From: an uncultured Erythrobacter sp.
GTDB lineage: Bacteria; Pseudomonadota; Alphaproteobacteria; Sphingomonadales; Sphingomonadaceae
DNA: 64,000 nt
Assembly: GCA_947499505.1 (NCBI GenBank)
Contig: CANMOQ010000002.1
Span: 310,001 to 374,000, forward strand
Reading direction: 5' to 3'
Each line of letters starts with the position of its first letter. The stretch's first letter is position 1. Both the position numbers and the translations under genes were made by a program. Below are positions 63,050 to 64,000 of this stretch, piece by piece. Under the pieces are notes generated by a model that saw nothing but the letters and a program-made list of their open reading frames with translations, was not told where the DNA came from and did no database searches.

Positions 63050-64000
63050 CTAGAATACGAACGGGAAGCGAACGACAGCGCGCATATCGGTGGCATCATC
63101 GGTGAGGCCCGCTTCGATCCCGAAATTCACGCTTGTCTTCGCATTGATCTTATAAGTCGTCCCAAACAGGAAGCGGCCAATCTGGAGATCGCGTGAGCTT
63201 TGAGTAACCGCTTCGGCACCTTCTGTTAGAGCCCGTGTGGTGGTCTCAGTCCCAAAGCCCCAACTGTGCGCATAGCCAAAGTTGAGCGACAGCCGCGGGT
63301 TGAGCGCCAGGCCGACACCGGCGCTGAAGGAAATGACGTCACCGGGATCCACACGCTCGATCTGCACGGGCGGCAGAACCGCATTGACGTCACGCGCGAA
63401 ATTCTTGGTGTAGCTGAGGCTGCCGAACAGAACGCCCGGATCGCTTGGGATGATCGCGGTGATACCCGGCGTTACGCCCCAGAAACCTGACCCAGTTGCC
63501 GCCTCGCTTGCCTCACCGAATTGGTTACGAGTGAGTTCAAATGGGCCTTTTCCGGTTGGAACATCAACTTGCAGATTGCCGATCAGATAGGCACCAAAGC
63601 CCTTGGGAGCGTGCAATTGCTTACGCAGCAGCACTTCGACATCGCCGATGCCATAGCCGCTGGCGCTGTTGTCGATCTCGCGCGTCTCGCCGTTGGCGTT
63701 TGGCCCCGCGACCGGCGTTAGGACTGAGGTGTCCCAGCGCGCGACAACCGGCACATCGACGCCAATTTCGAGGTCATTGGTCAGACCATATTGCAGCCCG
63801 ACCTTTTGGGTGAACACGTCCTGGCGGCTTTCATTGATGTCAAACACGCCAACAAGGACGGATTCGACCACTTCAACGCCGCGGAACAGCGCGCGGTTGC
63901 GGTCTGCGCGGGCATAGCTCCACTCAACCTCGCCGCTTAACTTGCCCTTTTTCGTGATCGCGCTGCCCTGACGGCCCAGCGCGGCAATTTCTGGTTGGCG
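63050..64000 (-). CDS. Outer-membrane beta-barrel/transporter-like protein, 5' end outside window
   Basis: The minus-strand frame is open from base 64000 to a stop at 63050, so at least 317 residues are visible and the start lies beyond the window. Sequence alternates as in beta strands, with repeated Gly/Asn/aromatic turns (GLTNDLEIGVDVPVVARWD, SASGYGIGDVEVLLRKQL, RLSLNFGYAHSWGFG) and ends VVRFPFVF, with C-terminal Phe as in outer-membrane barrels. Resembles the MetA-pathway/phenol-degradation transporter family; the ligand is unknown. Confidence 0.75.
   Translation of the reverse strand, partial: RQPEIAALGRQGSAITKKGKLSGEVEWSYARADRNRALFRGVEVVESVLVGVFDINESRQDVFTQKVGLQYGLTNDLEIGVDVPVVARWDTSVLTPVAGPNANGETREIDNSASGYGIGDVEVLLRKQLHAPKGFGAYLIGNLQVDVPTGKGPFELTRNQFGEASEAATGSGFWGVTPGITAIIPSDPGVLFGSLSYTKNFARDVNAVLPPVQIERVDPGDVISFSAGVGLALNPRLSLNFGYAHSWGFGTETTTRALTEGAEAVTQSSRDLQIGRFLFGTTYKINAKTSVNFGIEAGLTDDATDMRAVVRFPFVF

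Noticed and set aside
1..64000. CRISPR arrays, insertion sequences, prophage or integrative elements
   Set aside because: I saw no regularly spaced repeats, transposase or integrase frames, and nothing at the tRNA-Leu 3' end that looks like an attachment duplication.

Overview
The window looks like chromosome from a GC-rich alphaproteobacterium of the order Sphingomonadales, most likely family Erythrobacteraceae. The reasons are the 1585-residue NAD-glutamate dehydrogenase, the rpe/heparinase-like/purH order, the P450 and CoA-ligase content, and the dense packing with ATGA/GTGA/TGATG stop-start overlaps. This assignment is an inference from gene content. I see no rRNA, CRISPR array, insertion sequence or prophage. 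There is one tRNA, tRNA-Leu(UAA).

Layout. 1-3 kb: the end of a phytanoyl-CoA dioxygenase-like gene, murA, galU. 3-8.5 kb: a minus-strand run of an acyl-CoA ligase coupled to a P450, then yqiJ and yqiK (flotillin). 8.5-18 kb: an M23 peptidase, glnE-bcp-DUF455 operon, M28 peptidase lipoprotein, agmatine deiminase, DUF1223 and a TSUP permease. 18-20.4 kb: thrS, preceded by a 23-codon leader peptide with eight consecutive Thr codons and alternative RNA hairpins. 20.4-22.4 kb: a four-gene chain (58-aa membrane peptide, multi-spanning membrane protein, XRE regulator, secreted alpha/beta hydrolase) behind a long inverted repeat. 22.4-38.5 kb: hydrolase, TPR protein, LLM flavin oxidoreductase, giant GDH, ferredoxin reductase, CaiB-type CoA-transferase, queG, a Na+/drug-type ABC exporter, a CYP153-like P450, msrB and a PilZ protein. 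38.7-46.5 kb: tRNA-Leu, a Kef-type antiporter, ihfB, a GntR regulator, a POT peptide transporter, a paired active/degenerate amidohydrolase and an FKBP isomerase. 46.5-54 kb: HxlR regulator, hotdog thioesterase, NnrU, hydrolase, crotonase, an Mrr-like endonuclease wedged against dxs, a Zur-like regulator, and msrA with a small membrane protein. 54.1-54.5 kb is a palindrome-rich intergenic stretch. 54.5-64 kb: purH, heparinase-like protein, rpe, DUF2141, a Tam41-like nucleotidyltransferase overlapping a diacylglycerol-kinase-family gene, an M20 amidohydrolase and a partial outer-membrane protein.

Most of the window is housekeeping and general alphaproteobacterial metabolism. The items most worth following are: (1) the Thr-rich leader and attenuator-like region in front of thrS, apparently transcribed from a promoter that starts at the leader ATG; (2) the operator-controlled small-protein/membrane/XRE/hydrolase module next to it; (3) the coupled active and metal-site-less amidohydrolases beside a peptide transporter; and (4) the Tam41-like protein coupled to a lipid kinase, which together could make CDP-diacylglycerol. 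Function calls come from reading motifs by eye; no database search was run.
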